Shown piece after piece: positions 40,014-48,503 of a stretch of DNA of 64,000 nt; within the stretch, counting starts at the first letter, position 1, and every line of letters starts with the position of its first letter. The translations under genes were made by a program, and so were the position numbers. Below the pieces are notes generated by a model. That model saw only the letters and a program-made list of their open reading frames with translations. It had not been told where the DNA came from and made no database searches. The DNA lies in contig NZ_JAEEGA010000023.1 of NCBI RefSeq assembly GCF_017829975.1, forward strand, positions 1 through 64,000, written 5' to 3'. This stretch comes from Vagococcus allomyrinae (lineage in GTDB: Bacteria > Bacillota > Bacilli > Lactobacillales > Vagococcaceae).

Positions 40014-41549
40014 CTATTCTTCCGTCATATTAGCCGCAAACTCCCGTAAGGCTTTGGCAACGGCTTGTCTGACTTCCCCTTTCAAGTCAGTCTGATCAGC
40101 TTGACTTACCTCACCACTATTTCGTTCGATAATGATTGACATTCCGTCAAAAAGATTGGTCATGCGCCCTAAGAACAAAGAGCCTTTGCCAACAATCATG
40201 GCTCGATTTTTGTCACCTGTCGTTAAGTCAGTGACAGCAAAGCCAAGGTAAGGCACGCCACTGGGGATATGCCCCTGAGTTGGCGCCCATCCTGGCAAGG
40301 CCTTTTCCGCCACAAAGCTTGCCAGTTGACTGCGCTCGATTTCTTTTCGAATAACGCCGATGGCTCCGATCATTTTTAAGTTAGCCACCGGTACATCTCC
40401 TGCCCCAGCCGGCTTGGTAATGTCTGGATTTTGCATCTCCAAAGAGTACGCATCAATATCGTTAACCGTATAGCCGGCAAGATCTAAAGGGGTGGCCACA
40501 AGGGCTGTGGTCACCGCTTGTGGACTGGAGCCACTGGATACCTTATGACGACCGACTAAATCAGTCCGTAACAAGGGGTGCTTGCCATCATTTTCGCTGA
40601 TGAGCGCGGCAAAGCCGCCTAGTACATCTTCCAAAATCGGCAAGCCTTTTTCAACATGTGATTTGCCGTTCATTCCGAGCTTTGCTGTTGCGCCGCCAGC
40701 TACAATCACCACATTCTTAAATGTCTGAGCGCGCACCAATGAAGCTGCACTGATTAAGGCATGGGTAGGTGCTGCGCAAAATCCCCGAATATCGGAACCA
40801 GTGGCGTTGACACAACCCGCTAATTCGGCAATTGATTTAGCAAAGTTGCCGCCACCACGTTGGTTCATATCACCACAGGCTTCTTCACTACACTCGATCA
40901 CATAATCAACATCAGCCGGATCTATGCCCTGCTGAGCGAGCAGATGTCGCAAGGACATGACACCACCAGCCTTAACGACCAGATTTTCCAGCATTACATG
41001 GGCATTTAAATTCACATCAATTTCGTGAGCTTGTTGCACACAACCAACCAATTGATAATTTTCATACAAACCTTCAGCATGATGCTCCTCCACTTGTGTC
41101 TTAAGCCACTCAAGGCTTTGGCCTTCTTTAATTTTAGCCGCGTCAGCCTTAAATAAAGGGTGTTCCTTCAACGCTTCTTTGACCGCTTTCCCATAGCTGG
41201 CTTCGAGATGAACTAATTCAAAAACGTCACACAACTGAATAATCCCGTAGAACTCTTTTTGAGGCATAATTTCCCCAATGTCGCTGTAGCGTTGGCCAGT
41301 CATTTGGTGCTGATACCAAGGTTGTGGCAATTCCTTTAACTGACTATAAGGCAAGTTGCCAATATACGTTTGATTTGGCGGATAATTGACCACATCCTCA
41401 TAAGACCGTAAATGTTCTCTGACTTTTTTCAAATAATCACTATCAGGATTGACAATTCGTTCAGTCGTTTGAGTGGTCCCATTTTTTTCGACCATGTCAG
41501 GTGTATGGACCAATACATAACTGGCCGCTCTCAATGTTGCATAATCCAT
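40014..41549 (-). CDS. grdC: Glycine reductase complex, protein C beta subunit
   Basis: The 511-residue protein has a FabH/thiolase-like fold signature (YVIECSEEACGDMNQRGGGN; SDIRGFCAAPTHAL). The Cys in GFCAAPTH is the likely acetyl-carrying nucleophile. It converts Se-carboxymethyl-GrdA to an acetyl thioester that GrdD splits with phosphate. AAGGAGG lies 6 bases before the ATG. A terminator-like hairpin separates it from grdA, suggesting lower expression of protein C than of GrdA. Confidence 0.94.
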   Translation of the reverse strand: MDYATLRAASYVLVHTPDMVEKNGTTQTTERIVNPDSDYLKKVREHLRSYEDVVNYPPNQTYIGNLPYSQLKELPQPWYQHQMTGQRYSDIGEIMPQKEFYGIIQLCDVFELVHLEASYGKAVKEALKEHPLFKADAAKIKEGQSLEWLKTQVEEHHAEGLYENYQLVGCVQQAHEIDVNLNAHVMLENLVVKAGGVMSLRHLLAQQGIDPADVDYVIECSEEACGDMNQRGGGNFAKSIAELAGCVNATGSDIRGFCAAPTHALISAASLVRAQTFKNVVIVAGGATAKLGMNGKSHVEKGLPILEDVLGGFAALISENDGKHPLLRTDLVGRHKVSSGSSPQAVTTALVATPLDLAGYTVNDIDAYSLEMQNPDITKPAGAGDVPVANLKMIGAIGVIRKEIERSQLASFVAEKALPGWAPTQGHIPSGVPYLGFAVTDLTTGDKNRAMIVGKGSLFLGRMTNLFDGMSIIIERNSGEVSQADQTDLKGEVRQAVAKALREFAANMTEE

Positions 41550-41568
41550 GATTAACCTCCTTACTTTG

Positions 41569-41598
41569 GAAAAAGAGACTGTCTGCTAACAGCCTCTT
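41569..41598 (-). terminator. Internal terminator between grdA and grdC
   Basis: AGAGGCTGT pairs with ACAGTCTCT (one mismatch) around a 6-base loop on the minus strand, then a T5 run. It is placed just after the grdA stop and upstream of the grdC ribosome site. Confidence 0.65.
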
Positions 41599-41606
41599 CT
41601 TCTAAC

Positions 41607-42074
41607 TTAATATGTCGAAAACTCTTTGCGGATTCCCGATACTTCCGCAACAATTTCATCCACTTCTAACACCATTTCCATCATGCCGATTTGCTCGTCA
41701 TAGACGTCTGAATCAACAAACTCTTTAAAATCTGGTTCAAAAATATGATAGACAGCTAGACCTAGCTGTACATTTGTTAGTGGTCCCGCATAGGTGGGAT
41801 CACCATTTGTAACTGTTTCCGCAGCTAGACCAGCTGCTTCATATTCGGCACCGCCTAAAAGCACCACGACATTCTCTGCCCCGTACTTTTCAACGGCTTC
41901 CTTTACTCGTTTTTGGTTTTCCAAGTCCATGGCCCCTGCGGCCGTTCACACAAAGCATTCAGTCGAAGAAAAAACGACTTCTGCAGTAGTCCCCTTTAAA
42001 CATTCTTCAATCGCCAATCCAGGAATACCATCACGATCCCCTAATACTATTATTTTTTTATTTTCTAATGACAT
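41607..42074 (-). CDS. grdA: Glycine reductase selenoprotein A (GrdA), selenocysteine at residue 43
   Basis: Reading through one in-frame TGA (41948-41946) gives 155 residues, the family length. The N-terminus [20 protein letters not shown] and the site [15 protein letters not shown] are diagnostic of GrdA. Cys40 and Sec43 are the active-site pair. GrdA accepts the carboxymethyl group from protein B as Se-carboxymethyl selenoether, passes it to protein C, and is re-reduced by thioredoxin. GGAGGG precedes the ATG. Without readthrough only the last 107 residues would be called, with a false start at Met49. Confidence 0.97.
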
Positions 42075-42089
42075 CCGTTTTCCCTCCAC

Positions 42090-42413
42090 TTAACAATATT
42101 TTTTTATCAATGCTTCCAAACTTTCTGGTGAAAGTTCCTCTTTTCCAAGTTCAGCAATTTTTTCGCCTTTTTGGTAAATCGAAATCACGGGCAATCCCAT
42201 AATTTTATGCTTGATACAAAAACGACGAACCCCTTTTTGTGAGGTATTAAATTTCGTAAACTTCAATTTGTCGCCATAGGTCGCTGCCAAAGCCGTTACC
42301 GTCGGCATCAATGCCAAACAACTTTCACAGGTCTCCCCCCACCAATCAATCAACACCGGTTGATCACTGTTGGTGATTTCTTCATCAAAATTATCTAGCG
42401 TTAATTCAATCAT
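42090..42413 (-). CDS. trxA: Thioredoxin of the glycine reductase system (CESC active site)
   Basis: The 107-residue thioredoxin has the active site WGETCESCLALMP at about 25-37, with CESC in place of the usual CGPC. Thioredoxins encoded in grd operons commonly depart from CGPC. The cis-Pro turn is present (MGLPVISIY). It would carry electrons from TrxB to the oxidised GrdA selenenylsulphide. It follows trxB by 9 bases and precedes grdA by 15. Confidence 0.92.
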   Translation of the reverse strand: MIELTLDNFDEEITNSDQPVLIDWWGETCESCLALMPTVTALAATYGDKLKFTKFNTSQKGVRRFCIKHKIMGLPVISIYQKGEKIAELGKEELSPESLEALIKKYC

Positions 42414-42422
42414 CTTTCCACC

Positions 42423-43394
42423 TCATTTTGACTTATTTTCTTCGATATAGCGCTGAACTGCAAAGGCCGCTGTCGCTCCATCGCCAGCCGCCGTCACAAC
42501 TTGTCGCAACAGTTTGGGTCTGATGTCACCGGCCGCAAAAATTCCTGGGATATTGGTTGCCAGATTATCCGTCGTTTCAATGTAGCCCCACTGATTTAAA
42601 TCCAGCACATTTTCGTAGATCGCCGTCTTTGGCTGGTAGCCAATAAAAACAAAGATGCCAAAGGTGCCATCTTCTTCGTCTGCTTCAATCACCCTGGATT
42701 CATTTGTCTCAGTATTGCGGATGACCATGGACTCTACCAGACCATCCCCACTAATTTTCTCGACTACCGAATGATAGATCACGTCGATTTTGCCGGTTTT
42801 TTCGGCTTGCTCAATGGCAATCGCCTCGGCCGTTAGATAGCCGAGATTTTGAATAATGGTGACTTTCCTTGCAAAGTTTGTCAGAAAGGTGGCTTCTTCA
42901 ACGGCCGAGTTTCCCCCTCCAATAACATACACTTCCAAATCTTCGAAGAAGGCCCCGTCACAGGTTGCGCAATAGGAAACCCCTTTACCTTGTAACGCTG
43001 CTTCGCCTGGACAGCCAATTTTTCGCGGAACTGCTCCGTTTGCTGCGATAACGGCTTTCGCCTGGTAAAGCGTGCCATCTTGACACCTAACCCTCCGATA
43101 TCCCTCCTTCTGGGTAACGTCGATTTCGATAACTTCTTTGCCAACTTCGATCGTCGCCCCGTATTTTTTTACCTGCTCGACCATCCGAGCAATCAATTCC
43201 GAACCAGATGGCTCGCCTGATTCCCCTAGGATCGAGCCTGGAAAATTAGCAATCTCATGGGTCGACATAATTTGACCACCGAGCTTTTCCCGCTCTAGAA
43301 CGAGGGTCTTTAATCTAGCCCGCGAATTATAGAGGGCTGCCGTTAAGCCGGCTGGGCCACCCCCTATGACAATTACATCATACTGTTCTGTCAT
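42423..43394 (-). CDS. trxB: Thioredoxin reductase
   Basis: The 323-residue flavoprotein has an FAD-binding GGGPAGLTAALYNSRA near the N-terminus and the redox pair CATC in SYCATCDGAFF. An NAD(P)H-binding GGGNSAVEEA and the C-terminal FAAGDIRPKLLRQVVTA are also clear. It reduces the adjacent thioredoxin with NAD(P)H and so supplies glycine reductase. Its ATG overlaps the selB stop (ATGA). Confidence 0.94.
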   Translation of the reverse strand: MTEQYDVIVIGGGPAGLTAALYNSRARLKTLVLEREKLGGQIMSTHEIANFPGSILGESGEPSGSELIARMVEQVKKYGATIEVGKEVIEIDVTQKEGYRRVRCQDGTLYQAKAVIAANGAVPRKIGCPGEAALQGKGVSYCATCDGAFFEDLEVYVIGGGNSAVEEATFLTNFARKVTIIQNLGYLTAEAIAIEQAEKTGKIDVIYHSVVEKISGDGLVESMVIRNTETNESRVIEADEEDGTFGIFVFIGYQPKTAIYENVLDLNQWGYIETTDNLATNIPGIFAAGDIRPKLLRQVVTAAGDGATAAFAVQRYIEENKSK

Positions 43395-45304
43395 TCCATC
43401 ACCTTCCTCATTGATAAACCTTCATACTCGACTAATACGCGGCTGTCTTCCAACCGTTTGGTCACGTTTAACTCATCTAAATGTTCCAAAAACATCTTAG
43501 AATATTTTCTGCTAGTGTGCATCATATCCCGAAATTCCCCTAAGGTCATCGTTCCGTGAGCTGCTAAAAAACTTTGCACTTGGGCTAGTGCCGAGTGGTA
43601 GACTGTCATGTGGATCACTGTCTCTTGATTTAAATAATAGACACTATCTCCCACTAATGTCTCCAAAACCGCCGTGGCAGCTGGATCATTTGCCAAAAGT
43701 TCTGCCAAACTCGGGGGTGCTAACCCTGCCTCAAGCAGAGTTGTCTCAATTCTTTTTTTTATTGCTTGCTGCTCCGCGGAAAAAATGACGGAAAAACTCG
43801 CCAACTTAATACTTCCTTGAGAGCGTTTGACCACCCCTTGACCTTCTAAAAGCAGTAAGATCGCCTCGACCTCTCTTTGCCGTAGTTCAAAACGAGAACG
43901 GACTTCTTCAAGTGACATCCCTGACCTTAAGGGAAACTTCTGATGATAGTCTTGCAGTAACTCGTAAATAGCTGAACTAATTTCCTTTAGTTGACAACTG
44001 CTAATAAAGGTTTGATTAACTTGGACGACCTTTTTTTTGGCCAATAAAGTCTCTAAGCTTTGATTGATCTTGAGGCTGCTGGTATTCAAATAATCTGCCA
44101 TGGTTTTTGCGGTAACAAAGCCAGCTTGTTTGTTCAAGTAATCCAATAGAACCAAGTTAAAGTCCCCTGACTCTTTGACGTGCAAGCTTTCTAAAATATC
44201 CTGATTATAACGTCGGTGCTTTTCAGCATTGGCTTCTAAGACAATACCACCAGCGATGGTTACCGTCGGCGAATAGGAGCGTAAAATCAAATGATCGCCT
44301 TGTTTAACAGCCACTTGTTCTTCTAAACGCAATTGGACATATCCCTCACCACCAGGGGGGATGTCAGCGGCACCTAGAGGGACCACCCGTCCTAAGACTT
44401 CCTTAGTCCCCAGATGAATGTGAACGCGATTCCAAAGACCCAATGGACGCTCAGCAGAAGGGAGCGCCCTTAGTTTAACGTCAATCATCCAAGTAGGCGT
44501 GACATTGTTTTTGACTGTTATGACATCGCCTCGTTTTAGATCGCCTAAGCTCAATTTCGTCAGATTTAAGGCCGTACGCTGACCAGCAAAAGCCTCTTCC
44601 TGAGCAGACTCATGAACTTGAATGCTGCGAATTTTGGTTTTTTTTGCACTGGGATAGACAACCAGATCTGCCCCCACCTTTAAGGAGCCGTCAATTAAGG
44701 TACCAGTGACAATTGTGCCATGACCTTTTACCGAAAATACACGATCGATGTTTAGCCGAGGTTCACTTTCGTTGAGACTCTTTTCAATGCTGGTCACTCT
44801 ACGATAAATTTCACTTTTTAGCGCTGCCATGCCAATCCCTAAGACTGCATCTGTTTCAATCAGCGGGGCATCAGCTAAAGCAGTATGGCTTAAGGTCTCG
44901 CGAATATCCTCAACCACTAACTGACGCAGGTCCTCTTCAACTGTTCCCACTTTCGTCAACACGACAATAAAATCTTTTACGCCTAAAAGCTGCAATATAT
45001 CAAGATGTTCTCTCGTTTGCGGCATAATGCCCTCATTGGCGTCAATGACCAATAACACCAAGTTAATCCCAGCGACACCAGCTAACATATTTTTCACAAA
45101 GCGCTCATGTCCTGGAACATCCACGATGCCGATCCGTTGACCATCTGGCAAGTCAAGGTAAGCAAAACCGAGATTAATGGACACGCCACGACGTTTTTCT
45201 TCAGCCGTAGTGTCCGTCTCAATGCCGGTTAGCCCTTTGATTAAGGTTGTTTTACCATGGTCGATATGCCCAGCTGTTCCAATCACAATATGTTGATTCG
45301 ACAT
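43391..45304 (-). CDS. selB: Selenocysteine-specific elongation factor SelB
   Basis: The 637-residue GTPase has G1 GHIDHGKT (12-19) and G3 DVPGHE (62-67). Domains II-III follow, and winged-helix SECIS-binding repeats fill about 370-637. SelB brings Sec-tRNA to UGA codons marked by a SECIS hairpin; here these include grdA and grdB. The base-recognition motif is TKVG (117-120), lacking the Asp usual in (N/T)KxD. AAAGGAGGG precedes the ATG. Placing selB inside the operon ties decoding capacity to demand. No selA, selD or selC is in this window. Confidence 0.95.
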   Translation of the reverse strand: MSNQHIVIGTAGHIDHGKTTLIKGLTGIETDTTAEEKRRGVSINLGFAYLDLPDGQRIGIVDVPGHERFVKNMLAGVAGINLVLLVIDANEGIMPQTREHLDILQLLGVKDFIVVLTKVGTVEEDLRQLVVEDIRETLSHTALADAPLIETDAVLGIGMAALKSEIYRRVTSIEKSLNESEPRLNIDRVFSVKGHGTIVTGTLIDGSLKVGADLVVYPSAKKTKIRSIQVHESAQEEAFAGQRTALNLTKLSLGDLKRGDVITVKNNVTPTWMIDVKLRALPSAERPLGLWNRVHIHLGTKEVLGRVVPLGAADIPPGGEGYVQLRLEEQVAVKQGDHLILRSYSPTVTIAGGIVLEANAEKHRRYNQDILESLHVKESGDFNLVLLDYLNKQAGFVTAKTMADYLNTSSLKINQSLETLLAKKKVVQVNQTFISSCQLKEISSAIYELLQDYHQKFPLRSGMSLEEVRSRFELRQREVEAILLLLEGQGVVKRSQGSIKLASFSVIFSAEQQAIKKRIETTLLEAGLAPPSLAELLANDPAATAVLETLVGDSVYYLNQETVIHMTVYHSALAQVQSFLAAHGTMTLGEFRDMMHTSRKYSKMFLEHLDELNVTKRLEDSRVLVEYEGLSMRKVME

Positions 45305-45388
45305 TTTGGTTCCCTCCTTTAACTTGACAGATGGCTAAACAGTCAACACCGTCAGCCCTCTCGTATCATTAAAATTTGCGTTCCCAGC

Positions 45389-46693
45389 TTATGATTCAAA
45401 AACTGTTTGCGTGTCAATCTCGCTTTCTAAAGCTGACAAGGCTTTTTCAACAATCCCACGGCGTAATTTCTTCTCATCTTCCCCATTTAAACTGGGATTT
45501 CCCAAGGGATGAGGGATGGCAATCGCCGGGACAATTCGATTGGCGCCAACTGTCAAGGATATCGGCACGACCGTACAGATATGAACGACAGGTAACCCTG
45601 TTTTCTCAATTTCTTTTACCATAGTTGCTCCGCAACGGGTACAGGTTCCTCAGGTGGAGGTTAAGATCACGGCCTGAACACCATCAGAAACCAGTTTTTG
45701 AGCAAACTCGGCTGCAAAACTTTTGGCATTAGCAACTGAGGTGCCATTGCCAGTTGTCGTGTAAAATTTCGAGTGCAACTCGCCAATCCGTCCCTCCTTT
45801 TCCAAGTCACGCATCACGTCAACTGGCAAAACACGGTCGGCATCTTGATTGGCATACATCGGGTCGTATCCACCGTGAGCTGTTTCATAAGTCGCTTCAG
45901 TTAAATCCTGCACGCCCGTAATATCGTACTCACCGTATTTTGAGGCACTGGAAGATTCGATATGATCGGGATTACCTTTCGGAACGATTCCTCCTGAAGT
46001 AACCAGTGCCACTTTCGCATGAGCCATGTCAGTGATTGCCTGACCAGGCACTACGTTATCAAACTCAGGCATTGGAAATTCCGTTTGAAAATCTTGATTC
46101 GCTATTTTTTTTATCAGCATCTCAACAGCACGGTTTGCCCCTCGCTGTTCAGCTTCAAAATTTGTCCGATGACGCACGATGTAGTGATCCTCAAGCGGAT
46201 CAACCGCTTCGCCTGCTAATAATTTTTTGGCCAAGCTTGCCATTAAGGGCACCGCTTTTCTCATCGCTGCCGCCGACTTCCCGACAGAAACGATATAGGC
46301 CTCTTTTTTATATAAGTCGACCCCAGGGTTTTCTTCATACATCCCAGTCACAACTGGGATATTTAATTGTTGCGTGACGGCTTGAGCAACTGCTCCACAA
46401 GCCACGCCATAACGCCCAGCGTTAAATGCAGGTCCAGCGATTACTAAATCAGGATGAAAGGATTGGATCATCTCCGTGACCGTCGCTTCCGCAATAGCCA
46501 TATTTTCACCAAAATAACTATCGCCACAGACGACTGTCCCGACGATCTCAACCTCTTCACCTAAAGCGCCAGCGAATGCCAGTCCAGGACCAATAATTTC
46601 CGCCTTTTTAAAAGGTTCGGTTCCAGCATGCTCTTCGCCACCAATTCCTGCATAAAACTGATTGATGTAATGAACTATTTTATATTTAGCCAT
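45389..46693 (-). CDS. grdB: Glycine reductase protein B selenoprotein subunit (GrdB), selenocysteine at residue 348
   Basis: The start at 46693 has AGGAGG 5 bases upstream. Reading through TGA at 45652-45650 gives 434 residues. The N-terminus KIVHYINQFYAGIGGEEHAG and the active site LTSTUGTCTRCGATMVKE are diagnostic of GrdB. Sec348 with Cys351 forms the UxxC centre. Glycine bound to the GrdE pyruvoyl group as a Schiff base is attacked by this selenol, releasing ammonia. The UGA is followed by a hairpin (45618-45640) that may be the SECIS element. The sequence is closer to GrdB than to sarcosine (GrdF) or betaine (GrdH) forms as I remember them. Confidence 0.96.
45618..45640 (-). promoter_or_regulatory. 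Candidate SECIS hairpin in grdB
   Basis: Beginning 9 bases after the UGA, ACC pairs with GGU. Inside it GUUGC pairs with GCAAC around a GGA loop, with a single C on the 5' side and UAU on the 3' side unpaired. Bacterial SECIS elements lie in the coding region at about this distance from the UGA. Confidence 0.55.
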
Positions 46694-46740
46694 GTTTACC
46701 TCCTTATGTGACATCATTTAGTTTGGACATTCTCTATTTC

Positions 46741-48027
46741 CTAATGTCCTTTCGCCGACATTTTGTTAAAGCCAAGCTCATTGGTCGCTCCTGTAATAGC
46801 TTGAATTTCCACTTCAATGCTGCCATCTTTTCGCAAGCTCCCGTCAAATCCGCCAGCAATGACATCAACATAGTCATATTGCCCGATCAACCGATCCATC
46901 GGTGGTAAGATAATCGTTTCATTGGCATTGCCACCAGTCACAACCGCTGTTGCCAATTTATCGGCATCAGCTAAGGATTGGCTAGCGCCATCGCGCCCTG
47001 CATATTCATCAGTGACAATAACGGTCTTAATCCCTTTTTGTTCAATTTTTTTACAATTCATGATCAGATCCGTATCTGGATTGCCAAAACCTTCCTGCGT
47101 AATGATCACACCGTCTAGTCCTAAATATTCTGCCAATTTGGCGGTCCAATCACTGGAACGTTCCTTATCTGCCAAATAGACTGTCTCATTGGTAATAATC
47201 ACACCAACAAAATTGACTTCTTTTCCGTGTTTTTCGTAGAGCTCTTCAATCACCGGATTGTTCAAATGATGATAGGTCGTATTTTTATCGCATGCTGACA
47301 CACAATTACCACTAATAATCGCCCCATCCATGATTTCTGTCGGATATAAGATCGTTGGCACAACATGCTTAGCATCGGTTCCATAAACATAAGTATCATG
47401 CAGCAAGCCTTGAGTCTGCAACATGTAAACGTAACCAACTTTAGGAAGGTCAGGATACTGTGCCACTTGTTCAAAGACTGGTAAGGTTTCATAAACTGTC
47501 ACCTCATCTGGTTCAAGTGCTTGACCTAATTTCCCGAGATATTCTGCGACTTTTAAACCTGCTAAGCGAGCTGCTTCTTCATAACTATGGGGTTCCAAAT
47601 CGACTGCCGGCTCTAGCACCAAACAAATATTAATGATCGCCGAAAATGGCGTTTTTTCCGCCCCTGGTCCGCTCATATCAACGATACCTTCTTGAAAGCC
47701 CACTATCTTGCCAACCGTCGTGATACCGCAACCCTTTAAGACGTGAGTCCGACCAGATCCGACAATGCCAACCTTGTTAATCACGCCGGGAAATATCCCG
47801 CCACCACCAGCAACTTTACAGCGAGGTTCAATCACATCTTTAACGGGCGTGATGCGAATGCTTTCCCCAGGTTTAGCGATTTGAATGTCACAGGAGTGAA
47901 TCCGTTCATCCTTTAAGACCATCCCTTTAATCTCTGTTTCATTAAGGTAGAGTACGCCTGCCACCACCTTCGCCGTATCACCAAATACCACCTCTTTAAT
48001 GTGAATCTTTCCAAGTTCTAGTTTCAT
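46741..48027 (-). CDS. grdE: Glycine reductase protein B proprotein (GrdE), pyruvoyl precursor
   Basis: The 428-residue proprotein contains SGNCVSACDKNTTYHHLNNP. By analogy with clostridial GrdE, it is cleaved before Cys242 and the new N-terminus becomes a pyruvoyl group that binds glycine as a Schiff base. A conserved block before it is GRTHVLKGCGITTVGKIVGF. Together with GrdB it forms protein B. It lies between grdX and grdB, with 47 bases to the grdB start. The cleavage residue number equals that known in Clostridium sticklandii, as far as I recall. Confidence 0.95.
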   Translation of the reverse strand: MKLELGKIHIKEVVFGDTAKVVAGVLYLNETEIKGMVLKDERIHSCDIQIAKPGESIRITPVKDVIEPRCKVAGGGGIFPGVINKVGIVGSGRTHVLKGCGITTVGKIVGFQEGIVDMSGPGAEKTPFSAIINICLVLEPAVDLEPHSYEEAARLAGLKVAEYLGKLGQALEPDEVTVYETLPVFEQVAQYPDLPKVGYVYMLQTQGLLHDTYVYGTDAKHVVPTILYPTEIMDGAIISGNCVSACDKNTTYHHLNNPVIEELYEKHGKEVNFVGVIITNETVYLADKERSSDWTAKLAEYLGLDGVIITQEGFGNPDTDLIMNCKKIEQKGIKTVIVTDEYAGRDGASQSLADADKLATAVVTGGNANETIILPPMDRLIGQYDYVDVIAGGFDGSLRKDGSIEVEIQAITGATNELGFNKMSAKGH

Positions 48028-48125
48028 TTCTTCACCTCAATTCAAATTTTTGTACCGATTCTCCGTACTATTGAGCTGCGTCTCACCTCCTTTAATCGTG
48101 AATCGTTGATTCAACTTTATCTCCA

Positions 48126-48503
48126 TTAACGAATACCCATTCGCTCAACGGTACTTACCATGACATAATAATCGACGTAAGCAAAATCTTGTAAGACAGC
48201 CTCGGTCCAATTAGGACGGGGCTTGTCCGCCATAAAACGCTGATAGACTTGGATGGCTTGTTCAATGTAGTCGAGACTGGTTATATCGATCACTTCCCCG
48301 CCACCTCCTAAGACAATCGACTTATAGTAGGTTTCATTAGGTTTGATGCTGCTGCTCAAAGGATGAGTTAACAACACCATCTGTTCCTCGATAATGTATC
48401 TTTTTACTTTTAGCAACAACTGGCCGTGATCTTCTTTCAAAAACTCCAGCGGAATCTTGATCTTTGATCGGGCCACCAGCGGATTGTTAGTTACCAATAA
48501 CAT
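48126..48503 (-). CDS. grdX: GrdX family protein
   Basis: The 125-residue protein begins MLLVTNNPLVARSKIKIPLE, and GGGGEVIDITSLDYIEQAI lies near the middle. GrdX proteins open many grd clusters in Clostridia; their function is not known. GGAGGG lies 6 bases before the ATG. The putative UGA-containing leader frame ends 10-12 bases inside grdX, which would couple their translation. Confidence 0.8.
   Translation of the reverse strand: MLLVTNNPLVARSKIKIPLEFLKEDHGQLLLKVKRYIIEEQMVLLTHPLSSSIKPNETYYKSIVLGGGGEVIDITSLDYIEQAIQVYQRFMADKPRPNWTEAVLQDFAYVDYYVMVSTVERMGIR

Noticed and set aside
41794-42093. Plus-strand frame opposite grdA
   Set aside because: Shadow of the GrdA selenoprotein, which is unambiguous once the UGA is read as Sec.
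45376-45624. Plus-strand frame opposite the grdB 3' part
   Set aside because: Shadow of the GrdB C-terminal region downstream of its UGA.
45389-45652. Reading grdB as a pseudogene broken by a stop
   Set aside because: The only stop is a UGA exactly at the known Sec position, with intact sequence on both sides and selB next door.
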